Source: Leifsonia shinshuensis (GTDB lineage: Bacteria > Actinomycetota > Actinomycetes > Actinomycetales > Microbacteriaceae). Taken from it: a DNA stretch of 64,000 bases. The notes under the pieces are model-generated. The model made no database searches. It was not told where the DNA came from and saw only the letters and a program-made list of their open reading frames with translations. A program made the translations under genes and the position numbers. The DNA lies in contig NZ_JACCFL010000001.1 of the NCBI RefSeq assembly GCF_013410375.1, forward strand, positions 372,001 through 436,000. Reading direction: 5' to 3'. Positions 17,665 to 25,512 of this stretch are shown piece by piece (the first letter of the stretch is position 1; each line of letters begins with the position of its first letter).

Positions 17665-18183
17665 TCAGTGGTGGTGGTGCACCGTCACCGCCGCGACACC
17701 CGCGTCAGTGGCGCCGAGCGCCGGGATGGTCACCGCGCAGACCGCGCACGCGCTGACCGCGAGCGCCGCCACGAACCGGAGCGCGCCGGTGCCCTCCCGC
17801 GCTGCCCGGCCGCGGCGCAGGACCACCGCGGCGATCCCCGCCACGACGACGTCGAGCAGCGACGCCACGCCCATCGGCAGGAATGGGAGCGTGAGCACCG
17901 TGCCCGACGTCGCCGTGGCCCCGGCCGTCGCGAGCGCGGCCCAGATCCCGAGCGGCGCCAGCGCCAGTGCCGGGATCAGGCCGAACAGGGGAGGTCGCTC
18001 GCGGGCCAGTGCGAGCACCGCCCAGGTCAGCTCCGCGGCGGCGACCGCCACCAGGAGCGCGAGCAGTGCGGGAGGTGCGCTGGGGGCCAGTGCCGCGTGC
18101 AGCAGCCCGGCCCCCAGCGCGGCCACGGCGAGGACGGCCCTGGTCGCCGGAGCGACCGGGGCTGACTCCTTCATCCTGCTCAT
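17665..18183 (-). CDS. Hypothetical membrane protein with terminal His run
   Basis: The 172-residue protein has about five hydrophobic helices (Ala/Leu-rich throughout) and a C-terminus ending VTVHHHH. ATG at 18183 (MSRMKESAP) was chosen; a second ATG three codons later is also possible. No catalytic motif is seen. It lies 23 nt downstream of the DUF4383 gene on the same strand, so the two are probably one operon. The terminal His run might bind metal, but that is only a guess. Confidence 0.7.
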   Translation of the reverse strand: MSRMKESAPVAPATRAVLAVAALGAGLLHAALAPSAPPALLALLVAVAAAELTWAVLALARERPPLFGLIPALALAPLGIWAALATAGATATSGTVLTLPFLPMGVASLLDVVVAGIAAVVLRRGRAAREGTGALRFVAALAVSACAVCAVTIPALGATDAGVAAVTVHHHH

Positions 18184-18206
18184 GGGAAGCGCCGTGGCCC
18201 AGCCGG

Positions 18207-18620
18207 TCAGACGGTCGCCGAGGAGGCGCGCACAGTCCGCTCGGCGCCGAGACCGACACCGAGGAGCACGATCGCGCTCACCAAGTGGAGGAAGTGGTCG
18301 GGGGTGTTCAGGGCGAGGATGTTCGCTCCCGTCCCCACGAGGAAGAAGCCGACGATGCCCAGGAGCAGGTAGACGGCCCCGACCGTGATGTTGACGGCCT
18401 TCGCGGCGGCGAGCCGGGTGAGGCCGGCGATGAGCAGCGCCGCGCCGATCAGCAGGTGGGCGATGTTGTGCAGCGGGTTGACCTCGAAGATGCCGAGGAT
18501 CAGGCCGCCCTGGGTCGCCACGAAGCCGACGCCGCCGGTGAAGGCGAAGCCGAGCAGCCCGACGAGCAGATAGACCGCGCCGAAGATCGTTGCGACGAGG
18601 CGGTTCGGTGATGTGCGCAT
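18207..18620 (-). CDS. DUF4383 family membrane protein
   Basis: The 137-residue protein has four helices (about 8-30, 40-62, 72-94 and 106-128). The motif NPLHNIAHLLIGAALL and the repeat-like TPDHFLHLVSAIVLL match the DUF4383 family, common in Actinobacteria and of unknown function. ATG at 18620 has an AAGGAGGA ribosome site. It is divergent from the lipoprotein gene at 18796. Confidence 0.85.
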   Translation of the reverse strand: MRTSPNRLVATIFGAVYLLVGLLGFAFTGGVGFVATQGGLILGIFEVNPLHNIAHLLIGAALLIAGLTRLAAAKAVNITVGAVYLLLGIVGFFLVGTGANILALNTPDHFLHLVSAIVLLGVGLGAERTVRASSATV

Positions 18621-18795
18621 GTGTCGTTCCTCCTTGGAAGACGGCGCGCGGCGTGCGCGCCTCATCACTGGTTCGGCGCGGGCCGCCGATCGGATTGGTC
18701 GCGGACGGGACCCCTTCGACGGGACGCCGCCGCGGGCTACAATCGCAGCACAGGGCGGCCGTGGTGGGCCGGGCCGCAAGCGTCGGGGGGATGCG

Positions 18796-20058
18796 ATGGG
18801 ACGAGGGGCCGGTCTCCGGAGGGCGGTCCTCGCCGCCTCCGCCGCGGCCCTCGCGCTCGCGCTCACCGCGTGCGGCACCACGGTCTCCAACCCGGATTTC
18901 CCGCAGCAGCAGCCGGGCGGCCTCCCCGCCGCGACCTCCGCGCGGCTCAAGGCGGCGGTGACGGACGCGATCGCGCTCTCCGGCGGATCCGCCGCGCTCG
19001 TCGGCGTCTGGGCCCCGTGGGCCGGGAGCTGGACGGCCGCGATCGGCACCACCACCCGGGGCGGGTCCGTGCCGGTCTCCCCCGCGATGACCTTCCGCGC
19101 CGGGCAGCTCACCACGGCGATGACCTGCACCGTCCTGCTCGAGCTGGTCGACGACGGGACCGTGGAACTCGACGACCCGGTCGCCACGTGGGTGCCGGGG
19201 CTGGTGGGCGTCGGCGGCGTGACCCTGCGCGAACTCTGCCAGGACACCTCGGGGATCGGCGACTACGCGGGTCAGCTGAGAACCGAGTTCCTGGCGAATC
19301 CGACCCGCTACTGGCCGCCGCTCGAGCTGGTGAGCGACGGCGTCGCCACGGCGCGCACGGGCAACCCCGGCGAGAAGTACAGCCCGTCTCAGACCAACGC
19401 GCTTCTGGTCGGAATGGCGCTGCAGAACGCGGCGGGCCGGAACTGGCAGCAGCTGTACCAGGGCTACGTGTTCAGCAGGCTCGGGATGACCGCGAGCGCG
19501 CTCCCGGATAACAGTGTGCTCACCGTCCCCGGGCCGCATCCGGCCGGCTATGCGGCCGCCCTCGACGCCGCGGGTGCGCCAGTGTGCGCTCAGACCCACG
19601 ATGTCACCGCACTGTCGCCCTCGATGGGCTGGACGGCCGCGGGCGTGGTCTCCAACGTCCCGGATCTGAAGGCGTTCGTGCAGGCGCTCGCCAGCGGCTC
19701 GCTGCTCAGCAGCAGGTCCGCGGACGCGCAGGCGGCGACAGTGGGCGCCGGCGCGTCCTGGCTCGGCTACGGACTCGGCGTGCAGCAGGTCGGCCCGCTG
19801 CGCGGAGCCTCGGCGGCCGTTCCCGGCTACCTCTCGGCGGCGTACGCCGACCCGTCGTCGGGCCTCACCATCGTCGTGGCCCTGAACGACTCGACCCCGG
19901 GAGCGGGCTTCGCGCAGTCCCTTGCGGAACGGCTCGCGTCGATCGTGTCCAAAGTGCCGGCGGCGCAGCAGGGCGCCAAGGTCGTCGCCTCCCTGCCCTG
20001 GTCGGAGGACCAGGCGGCCGCGGCCATGAAGGCCGCCGCCCCGTGCCCGACCAAGTAA
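18796..20058 (+). CDS. Beta-lactamase-fold (serine hydrolase-like) lipoprotein, catalytic residues apparently lost
   Basis: The 420-residue protein starts MGRGAGLRRAVLAASAAALA with lipobox LTAC near residue 24. The rest follows the serine beta-lactamase/DD-peptidase (class C type) layout: DDGTVELDDPVATWVPG, LRELCQDTSGIGDY and KYSPSQTNALLVGMALQ are recognisable. However, the SxxK position reads FRAGQLTTAM, the YxN position reads SPSQTN, and the third motif (HxG-type) reads AAVPGYLSA. So Ser, Lys and Tyr are all replaced. It is probably a binding or scaffold protein on the outer face of the membrane. Confidence 0.78.
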   Translation: MGRGAGLRRAVLAASAAALALALTACGTTVSNPDFPQQQPGGLPAATSARLKAAVTDAIALSGGSAALVGVWAPWAGSWTAAIGTTTRGGSVPVSPAMTFRAGQLTTAMTCTVLLELVDDGTVELDDPVATWVPGLVGVGGVTLRELCQDTSGIGDYAGQLRTEFLANPTRYWPPLELVSDGVATARTGNPGEKYSPSQTNALLVGMALQNAAGRNWQQLYQGYVFSRLGMTASALPDNSVLTVPGPHPAGYAAALDAAGAPVCAQTHDVTALSPSMGWTAAGVVSNVPDLKAFVQALASGSLLSSRSADAQAATVGAGASWLGYGLGVQQVGPLRGASAAVPGYLSAAYADPSSGLTIVVALNDSTPGAGFAQSLAERLASIVSKVPAAQQGAKVVASLPWSEDQAAAAMKAAAPCPTK

Positions 20059-20119
20059 CCGTCGAGTACGCGCATAATCGGTCGGAAACCGTCGAGTACG
20101 CGGAGAATCCGCGTACTCG
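20058..20119. repeat. Intergenic repeat, copy 1: two direct repeats and a 27-bp perfect hairpin
   Basis: ACCGTCGAGTACGCG occurs at 20058-20072 and 20088-20102, exactly 30 bp apart. The second copy leads into a perfect 12-bp stem: CGAGTACGCGGA (20093-20104), loop GAA, TCCGCGTACTCG (20108-20119). It lies between the convergent lipoprotein gene and fliW. A second copy of the same design is at 45969-46030. It may serve as a two-way terminator. Confidence 0.85.
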
Positions 20120-20127
20120 CGAGGTGG

Positions 20128-20511
20128 TCACGCGCGGGCGAGGGCGGAGAGCTCGGCGCGCACCGGGAGGGCGTCGTCGTCCAGCACGAGCTGGAGGGCG
20201 GCGCCGGTCGCACGGTTGACGATCACGGGCGCGAGCAGGTTGACCGTGCTCCCCTCCCGCGACGGCGTCACGACCGCGAGCAGCATCGCCTCCTCCGCCG
20301 AGCCGATGCCCAGCTCCGCGGCGCGATCGTCCGGCAGCTCGGGCGAGTAGCCGGGGAGGTGGACCTCGGCGTCGATGGTGAACAGCCGCACCTCCGGACG
20401 CTCGACCGAGGCCAGCGAGTAGAGTCCGTCCGCGCCCGCGACGGCGGTGAGCTCGAACGCGTCGAGCGGCTCCAGGCCGGGCGGAGGGGTGATGAACCGG
20501 ACGCCGCTCAC
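20128..20511 (-). CDS. fliW: Flagellar assembly factor FliW
   Basis: The 127-residue protein begins VSGVRFITPPPGLEPLDAFE. It continues with a beta-rich body (LYSLASVERPEVRLFTIDAE) and the family-typical LLAVVTPSREGSTVNLLAPVIVN core. FliW binds free flagellin or CsrA and so relieves CsrA repression when flagellin is secreted. The GTG start overlaps the flgL stop (GTGA), as in many flgK-flgL-fliW operons. csrA lies at 52502 and flagellin at 24549. Confidence 0.88.
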   Translation of the reverse strand: MSGVRFITPPPGLEPLDAFELTAVAGADGLYSLASVERPEVRLFTIDAEVHLPGYSPELPDDRAAELGIGSAEEAMLLAVVTPSREGSTVNLLAPVIVNRATGAALQLVLDDDALPVRAELSALARA

Positions 20512-21392
20512 CGGAGGAAGTCCATCAGGGTCGGCTGCAGGACCTTGGCGGTCACCGCGATCGCGGTCTGGTAGTTCACGTCCTGGGTCTTCAGATCGAG
20601 GATCACCTTGCTGAGGTCCACATCTTCCAGGCTCGCGCGCTGCGACTCCAGCGAGTTCGCACCGACGGCGAGCGTGTCCTTGGCCTTGTCGATGCGGGTC
20701 TGGCGTCCGCCGATCTGCGCGTGCTCTCCCACGATCGCCTTCATCCTGTCGTCGATCTGCGCCAGCCTCGGGCCCACGTTGACACCCGAGCGGAGGTCGC
20801 TCGCGGTCGAGTCGATGAGGGCGAACACCGACGAGGCGCCGGAGCCGAACGCGGCGGCGCCGTCGGCGTCGACCCGCACCGTCGTGCCGGGACCGATCCT
20901 GCGCTCCACAGTACTGCCGGCTGCGCCGGTGAACGTGTAGTCCGGCTGGAAGGCGACGCCCGCGTCCGAGTTGCCCGCGAACACCGTGCGGCCGAGATAG
21001 GTGGTGTTGGCCAGCGCGAGCATGCTCTTCTTGATGCCGTCCAGCTCGGTCGCGATCGCCTCCTTGGCCTCCGGAGAGAGGGAGCCGTCGTTCGCGCCCT
21101 GCACGGTGAGGTCGCGGAAGCGGCGCATCAGCGTCTCCACGTTGGTCAGCGTCGAGTCGGCGGTGGTCAGCCAGCCGTCGCCGTTGTCGACGTTGCGCTG
21201 GTATTGGGCGGTCGCCGCCTGGTCGGAACGCACGTTCAGAGCGCTCGCCGTGGCCGTCGGGTCGTCCGACGGCCGGGTGATCTGCTTCTGGCTCGTCGCC
21301 TGGTCGTACAGCTTCGCCTGGCGCTGCAGGCTGAGCTGCAGGTTGCGCTGGGCGTTCGCCGTCTGGGTTGCGTTGGTCACGCGGGTGAACAC
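20508..21392 (-). CDS. flgL: Flagellar hook-associated protein 3 (hook-filament junction)
   Basis: The 294-residue protein opens MFTRVTNATQTANAQRNLQL and ends LQPTLMDFLR, the flagellin-like N- and C-terminal coiled regions that pack the junction zone. The central part (about 150-210) is shorter than in enteric FlgL. Start is GTG at 21392, 3 nt after the flgK stop. It is secreted by the flagellar export apparatus, so it has no signal peptide. Confidence 0.9.
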   Translation of the reverse strand: MFTRVTNATQTANAQRNLQLSLQRQAKLYDQATSQKQITRPSDDPTATASALNVRSDQAATAQYQRNVDNGDGWLTTADSTLTNVETLMRRFRDLTVQGANDGSLSPEAKEAIATELDGIKKSMLALANTTYLGRTVFAGNSDAGVAFQPDYTFTGAAGSTVERRIGPGTTVRVDADGAAAFGSGASSVFALIDSTASDLRSGVNVGPRLAQIDDRMKAIVGEHAQIGGRQTRIDKAKDTLAVGANSLESQRASLEDVDLSKVILDLKTQDVNYQTAIAVTAKVLQPTLMDFLR

Positions 21393-21395
21393 GGG

Positions 21396-22820
21396 CTACC
21401 TCCCGACCAGTCCGGTGTGGTTGATGAGTGTGTCGAGCGTCTCGTCGACGGCGGTCATCACGCGAGCGGCGCCCTGGTAGGCGTGCTGGAACGTGAGCAT
21501 GTTCATGTTCTCCTCGTCGAGGTCGACGGACGAGTTCGCGAGCTGCGCGTTGGTGGCGTTGCTCGCGGCCAGGCCGGCGAGGTCGGACTGCTGCTGCTCG
21601 GTCTTGCTGGCGGTCCCGACGCGGACGACGAAGGCCGACCACTGCTTGTCGACGGCGTTCGGGCCGGTGCCGAGCTGGGAGATGGCGTCGGCGACGGTCC
21701 CGTCGGTGCCGCCGGCGCCCGGCTTCCCCGTCGCGATCTGCGACACGTCCGTCGGGATGACCGAGAGCCCGAGCGCCGCCGGCTGGGAGGCGTCGATGGC
21801 GAAGAAGTCGAGACCGGTCGTCCCCGACGGGGTGGAGCCGGTGCTGTGCACGGCGTTGACCCGCTGGGCGAGCGTGACGGCGAAGGCGTTGTAGCTCGCC
21901 GCCGCCTCGGCGAGGACTCCCCCGGTGCCGTTGGCGTCCGCGGGCGCGAGCGTGGACACGGCGCCCGCGATCTGGCCGCCTTCGAGCGCGATGGCCGAGC
22001 CGGGCCGGTGCGCCCATTCCAGCCGCACGGGGTCGGCGCCGGCGTCCGTCATCCGCTGCGCGCCGGCGAGCTGGACGGCGTTAGCGGTCGTGCCGCTGAC
22101 CAGGGCGTTGCCGCCGACCAGGACGTCCACGGTGCCGTCGTCGTTCGCGCGCACCACTCCCCCGGCGAGGTTCGCGAGTTGCGTCGTCAGCACATCGCGG
22201 CGGTCCATCAGCTCGTTGGCCGACGACCCGGAGGCGACCGCCTGGCGGATCCGGCCGTTGAGGTCGGCGACCTCGTTCGCGGCCTGGTTGACGTCGTTCA
22301 CCATCCCGTTCGCGCTCTGCCGCAGCGAGCTCCACTGGGCGTCGACGGCCCGGTAGCCGGAGGCGATCTGGCCTACGAGGCTGCCGGCCTGGCCGAGCAG
22401 CACGCCGGCGGGCGCCTGCTCGCCGGCCTGGTTCGCCACGTCGCCCCACGCGGACCAGAACTTCTGCAGCTGGGCGGACAGGCCGTTGGTCCCGGGCTCG
22501 TTGAGCGAGTCCTCCAGCGTGGTGAGCGCCTGGGCGCGCGTCGAGGAGTAGCCGGAGAGGGCCGTCGTGCTGCGGACCCGCGCGTCGAGGGCGGCGTCGT
22601 CCAGGCGCTTGATGCCGTCCACGCTGACGCCCTGGCCGGGCCGGACGCCGCCGGTGAAGAGGCCGGCCGAGTTCAGGGCGGGCACTCCGGAGGTGGTCAG
22701 GCGCTGGCGCGTGTAGCCGGCCGTGTTGGCGTTCACCAGGTTCTGGCCGACGACGTCGAGGCCGGCCTTCGCCGCGACGAGTCCGGTGTAGGCGGTGTTC
22801 AGCCCGCTGAAAGTGCTCAT
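21396..22820 (-). CDS. flgK: Flagellar hook-associated protein 1
   Basis: This 474-residue FlgK begins MSTFSGLNTAYTGLVAAKAG with the rod/hook family motif VVGQNLVNANTAGYTRQR near 25-42. The C-terminal EENMNMLTFQHAYQGAARVM (about 435) is the conserved end region. With FlgL it joins hook to filament. ATG at 22820 lies 5 nt after the flgN stop. It is shorter than enteric FlgK (about 545) because the central D2/D3 part is reduced. Confidence 0.93.
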   Translation of the reverse strand: MSTFSGLNTAYTGLVAAKAGLDVVGQNLVNANTAGYTRQRLTTSGVPALNSAGLFTGGVRPGQGVSVDGIKRLDDAALDARVRSTTALSGYSSTRAQALTTLEDSLNEPGTNGLSAQLQKFWSAWGDVANQAGEQAPAGVLLGQAGSLVGQIASGYRAVDAQWSSLRQSANGMVNDVNQAANEVADLNGRIRQAVASGSSANELMDRRDVLTTQLANLAGGVVRANDDGTVDVLVGGNALVSGTTANAVQLAGAQRMTDAGADPVRLEWAHRPGSAIALEGGQIAGAVSTLAPADANGTGGVLAEAAASYNAFAVTLAQRVNAVHSTGSTPSGTTGLDFFAIDASQPAALGLSVIPTDVSQIATGKPGAGGTDGTVADAISQLGTGPNAVDKQWSAFVVRVGTASKTEQQQSDLAGLAASNATNAQLANSSVDLDEENMNMLTFQHAYQGAARVMTAVDETLDTLINHTGLVGR

Positions 22821-22825
22821 CCCGC

Positions 22826-23356
22826 TCAGGCCTCCGTGTCGAACAGCCGTGCGCCGGAGTCGCCCGACCGGCTCTCGCCCGCCGCGCCGTAGAGCCCGGT
22901 CTCCGTTCCGGCGCCGGTCAGCCCGCTCAAGGTCTCCTGCGTCGAACGTGCGGCCTCCCGCAGCAGCCGCTCGTTGGTGTCCCGCACCTCCGCGATCTGA
23001 CCGGTGAGCTCGGTCATCGCGGTCAGGTGCGATGCGAAGATGTCGGACCAGATGCCGTCCGGGGCGCCCGCCACGAGCTCGCGCAGGGTCGCCTCCGCCG
23101 GGAGGCCCCACGCCTCCGCGACGGCCGACACCTCGATGGTGCGGGCGAGAGCGACGTCGCGCATCCGCTCCATCACCTGCTCCACCTCGTGCGTCGCGTG
23201 CGAGATCCAGCGCGACTTGCCGGCGATGAGCAGCAGCTGCTCCTCCTCCAGCTTGAACAGCAGAAGCTCCAGCAGCTCGCGCTCCTTCCAGAGCTGAGCG
23301 GAGAGTTCGCTCGCGGCCATGTCGCTCCTGACGTCCTCGTGAGTCGTTGTGCGCAC
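22826..23356 (-). CDS. flgN: Flagellar export chaperone FlgN
   Basis: The 176-residue, largely helical protein has ELSAQLWKERELLELLLFKL near residues 16-35, then LIAGKSRWISHATHEVEQVM. This matches the FlgN pattern of long helices that chaperone FlgK and FlgL, the next two genes. The GTG at 23356 with upstream GAGGGA is used here. An in-frame ATG at 23320, preceded by AGGAG, is an equally plausible start (164 residues). Confidence 0.82.
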   Translation of the reverse strand: MRTTTHEDVRSDMAASELSAQLWKERELLELLLFKLEEEQLLLIAGKSRWISHATHEVEQVMERMRDVALARTIEVSAVAEAWGLPAEATLRELVAGAPDGIWSDIFASHLTAMTELTGQIAEVRDTNERLLREAARSTQETLSGLTGAGTETGLYGAAGESRSGDSGARLFDTEA

Positions 23357-23701
23357 TGGTTCCCTCGGTCCGTGGCGGAACGGGTGTCCGCCTCATGGGG
23401 GACCATCGGCACCGGTCGCCCCGATGTTAGGCGGGTTCGGCTATGAAATCGCTCAGGCCGTACCGGATGCACCCCACTTCCCGCTGTTCCCCGTACTGGG
23501 GGTAGGACTGCCCCGTAGTGGGGGCAACCGCCTCGCGACCTGAGAGGAGGCTGATCGTTACTGTGAAAGACGAAAGACCCCTAGCACTCTGTTCGGCACC
23601 CGAAGTAAGTCCGAGCATCCAGCACCGCCCGAGTACCCGCACCGCCCCGTCCCCACCGGGGCGCCGCGGCGTATCCGTCCGATGAAGAGGGGTCCAACAG
23701 C
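23357..23701. promoter_or_regulatory. Divergent regulatory region with paired CCCC-N5-GGGG boxes
   Basis: This 345-bp region separates flgN (minus) from the split sigma gene (plus). It holds two near-palindromes: CCCC-GTACT-GGGGG at 23489-23502 and CCCC-GTAGT-GGGGG at 23511-23524, exactly 22 bp (two helical turns) apart. A related CCCC-GAATA-GGGG box is at 27935-27947, before flgB. A GCCCCG/CGGGGC hairpin lies in the sigma leader (about 23655). No FliA-type promoter is seen here. The spacing suggests cooperative binding of a dimeric flagellar regulator. Confidence 0.55.
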
Positions 23702-24046
23702 GTGAACCGCAGCGAACGAAACACGCTCGTCGTCGACAACCTGCCGCTGGTCGGCTACCTGGTATCCGACCTGTGCTCCCGTGCCACCCACCTGTCCCGC
23801 GACGACCTGGCCTCGGCCGGCGCCGTCGCCCTCGTGACCGCCGCCGACGCGTACGACGCGAGCACCGGCGTCCCGTTCGGCGCGTACGCGCGCACCCGGA
23901 TCGTCGGCGCGCTCGCCGACGAGCTGCGCGCGGGCGACTGGGCCACGCGCTCCGCCCGCAAGCGGATCAAGGCGACGCTCGCGGTGCAGGAGAGCCTGAC
24001 CGCCGCGCTCGGCCGCACGCCGGCCGTCGAGGAGATCGCTCGGTGA
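23702..24046 (+). CDS. FliA/WhiG-type sigma factor, N-terminal part (regions 2-3)
   Basis: The 114-residue ORF starts MNRSERNTLVVDNLPLVGYL. It contains sigma region 2 (LSRDDLASAGAVALVTAADA, then FGAYARTRIVGALADELR, about 40-78) and the beginning of region 3 (SLTAALGRTPAVEEIAR). It then stops at TGA 24044-24046. Intact relatives continue with about 20 more residues of region 3 before the linker and region 4. Here region 4 follows in another frame from a GTG overlapping this stop. It is either a two-subunit sigma or a broken gene; see the findings. Confidence 0.8.
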   Translation: MNRSERNTLVVDNLPLVGYLVSDLCSRATHLSRDDLASAGAVALVTAADAYDASTGVPFGAYARTRIVGALADELRAGDWATRSARKRIKATLAVQESLTAALGRTPAVEEIAR

Positions 24047-24453
24047 CCACCCTCGACGAGACCGTCGAGTCGGTGCTCGTGTCCGAGTCCGCCGGCCCGG
24101 AGGACACCCTGCTGGCCGGCGAGCGCACCGCCTACGTCCGCGCCGCCGTCGCCGCGCTCCCCGACCGGATGCGCTCGATCGTGGAGGCCATCTACTTCGA
24201 CGACCGCACGGTGACCGAGATCGCCGAGGAGCTCGGCATCACGCACTCGGCGGTGTCGCAGCAGCGGTCGGAGGCCATCCGGCTCATGCGCGAGGGCATG
24301 GCCACGCACTACGCCGACGAGGGCGACCCCGCCGTGATCGAGGCGAAGACCTCGCAGGCCCGGCGCAGCGCCTACCTCGCCCGGCTCGCCCAGCACGCGG
24401 TCGCGCACCTGCACCCGCACACCCCCACCCCGACCTCGGCCCGCGCCTCCTGA
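24043..24453 (+). CDS. FliA/WhiG-type sigma factor, C-terminal part (region 4)
   Basis: GTG at 24043 overlaps the stop of the preceding ORF (GTGA). It opens a 136-residue product starting MTTLDETVESVLVSESAGPE. Region 4 is complete: YVRAAVAALPDRMRSIVEAI and the helix-turn-helix TEIAEELGITHSAVSQQRSE (about 67-86), which recognises the -35 element. Relative to the first ORF this frame is shifted by -1. A His/Pro-rich tail ends the protein. Coupled reinitiation, a frameshift, or pseudogenization could each apply. Confidence 0.75.
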   Translation: MTTLDETVESVLVSESAGPEDTLLAGERTAYVRAAVAALPDRMRSIVEAIYFDDRTVTEIAEELGITHSAVSQQRSEAIRLMREGMATHYADEGDPAVIEAKTSQARRSAYLARLAQHAVAHLHPHTPTPTSARAS

Positions 24454-24462
24454 ATCCGTTCC

Positions 24463-24489
24463 TAACGGGGGGCGCGCGCCGGCCGATAG
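24463..24489 (+). promoter_or_regulatory. FliA-type promoter of flagellin
   Basis: TAACG (24463-24467), 14 nt, GCCGATAG (24482-24489). Identical boxes with identical spacing precede flgB, flbD, fliM and fliO. The leader that follows is about 55 nt and carries CsrA-type sites. Confidence 0.85.
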
Positions 24490-24497
24490 AACCCACT

Positions 24498-24541
24498 GCG
24501 GGACATGGATGGACCGCGGACCACTAGCCCAGTCATGGAGG
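24498..24541 (+). promoter_or_regulatory. Candidate CsrA-binding sites in the flagellin leader
   Basis: ACATGGATGG at 24503-24512 closely fits the CsrA consensus ACANGGANG. It sits in the loop of a small hairpin (GCGG 24498-24501 / CCGC 24514-24517). A second GGA site, ATGGAGG, overlaps the Shine-Dalgarno at 24537-24541, 7 nt before ATG. This two-site layout mirrors B. subtilis hag. Confidence 0.65.
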
Positions 24542-24548
24542 AAACATC

Positions 24549-25394
24549 ATGGGTATGCAGATCAACACCAACATCTCGGCGCTCAACGCCTACCGCAACC
24601 TGAACAACACTCAGAGCGACCTCTCGAAGTCGCTCGAGAAGCTGTCCAGCGGCCTCCGCATCAACCGTGCGGCGGACGACGCGGCGGGCCTGGCCATCTC
24701 GGAGGGCCTGAAGTCGCAGGTCGGCGGTCTGACCGTCGCCGCCCGCAACGCTCAGGACGGCATCAGCGTCGTGCAGACCGCTGAAGGTTCGCTCACCGAG
24801 GTCCACACGATCCTGCAGCGCATGCGCGACCTTGCTGTTCAGGCCGGCAACGACTCGAACAACGTGGACTCGCGCAACGCGATCAAGACGGAGGTCACCC
24901 AGCTGACGAGCGAGCTCACCCGTATCGCGGGCAGCTCGAACTTCAACGGGATCAACCTGCTCGACGGCTCTGCGGGCGCCGGCACCGGCAAGCTGACCTT
25001 CCAGGTCGGCGCGGGCTCGGTGGCGGCGAACGACCAGATCCAGGTCGACCTCTCCGGCGCGAACGTCACCACGGTCGCCACCGCGGCGGCCGGGCTGCAG
25101 TTCGACACCGCCGCCAACGCGCTGGCCTCGATCGCGACGCTCGACACGCAGATCACCGCCGTCTCGACGGCCCGTGCCAACATCGGTGCGGTCCAGAACC
25201 GCTTCGAGAGCGCCATCCGCAGCCTCAACGTCTCGCAGGAGAACCTGTCGGCTGCCCAGTCCCGCATCACGGACACCGACATGGCGTCGGAGATGGTGAA
25301 GTACACCCGCTCCAACATCCTGTCGCAGGCCGGCACCGCCATGCTCGCTCAGGCGAACCAGTCGGGCGCGGGCGTCCTGAAGCTCCTCGGCTAA
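24549..25394 (+). CDS. hag: Flagellin
   Basis: This 281-residue flagellin begins MGMQINTNISALNAYRNLNN and has the conserved N-terminal D0/D1 (SGLRINRAADDAAGLAISEG, about 35-54). The C-terminal D1/D0 includes SRITDTDMASEMVKYTRSNI and ends GAGVLKLLG. The central variable domain is minimal (about residues 140-190). ATG at 24549 follows GGAGG; a second ATG two codons later is possible. Expression is expected from the FliA-type promoter and through CsrA/FliW. Confidence 0.96.
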   Translation: MGMQINTNISALNAYRNLNNTQSDLSKSLEKLSSGLRINRAADDAAGLAISEGLKSQVGGLTVAARNAQDGISVVQTAEGSLTEVHTILQRMRDLAVQAGNDSNNVDSRNAIKTEVTQLTSELTRIAGSSNFNGINLLDGSAGAGTGKLTFQVGAGSVAANDQIQVDLSGANVTTVATAAAGLQFDTAANALASIATLDTQITAVSTARANIGAVQNRFESAIRSLNVSQENLSAAQSRITDTDMASEMVKYTRSNILSQAGTAMLAQANQSGAGVLKLLG

Positions 25395-25412
25395 GCCGAG
25401 CGCGTCAGACCC

Positions 25413-25452
25413 GGCGGCCGGGACGCCATCCCCAAAGGGCGTCCCGGCCGCC
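25413..25452 (+). terminator. Terminator/attenuator between flagellin and fliD
   Basis: GGCGGCCGGGACGCC (25413-25427) pairs perfectly with GGCGTCCCGGCCGCC (25438-25452), a 15-bp stem with a 10-nt loop. It should separate the highly expressed flagellin mRNA from fliD or stabilise its 3' end. No T-run follows. Confidence 0.8.
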
Positions 25453-25512
25453 GCCACAACCAGAACCAGCACCAGCACCAGCGCAGCACCGCAGTAGGAG
25501 GGAGAGCAGCAC

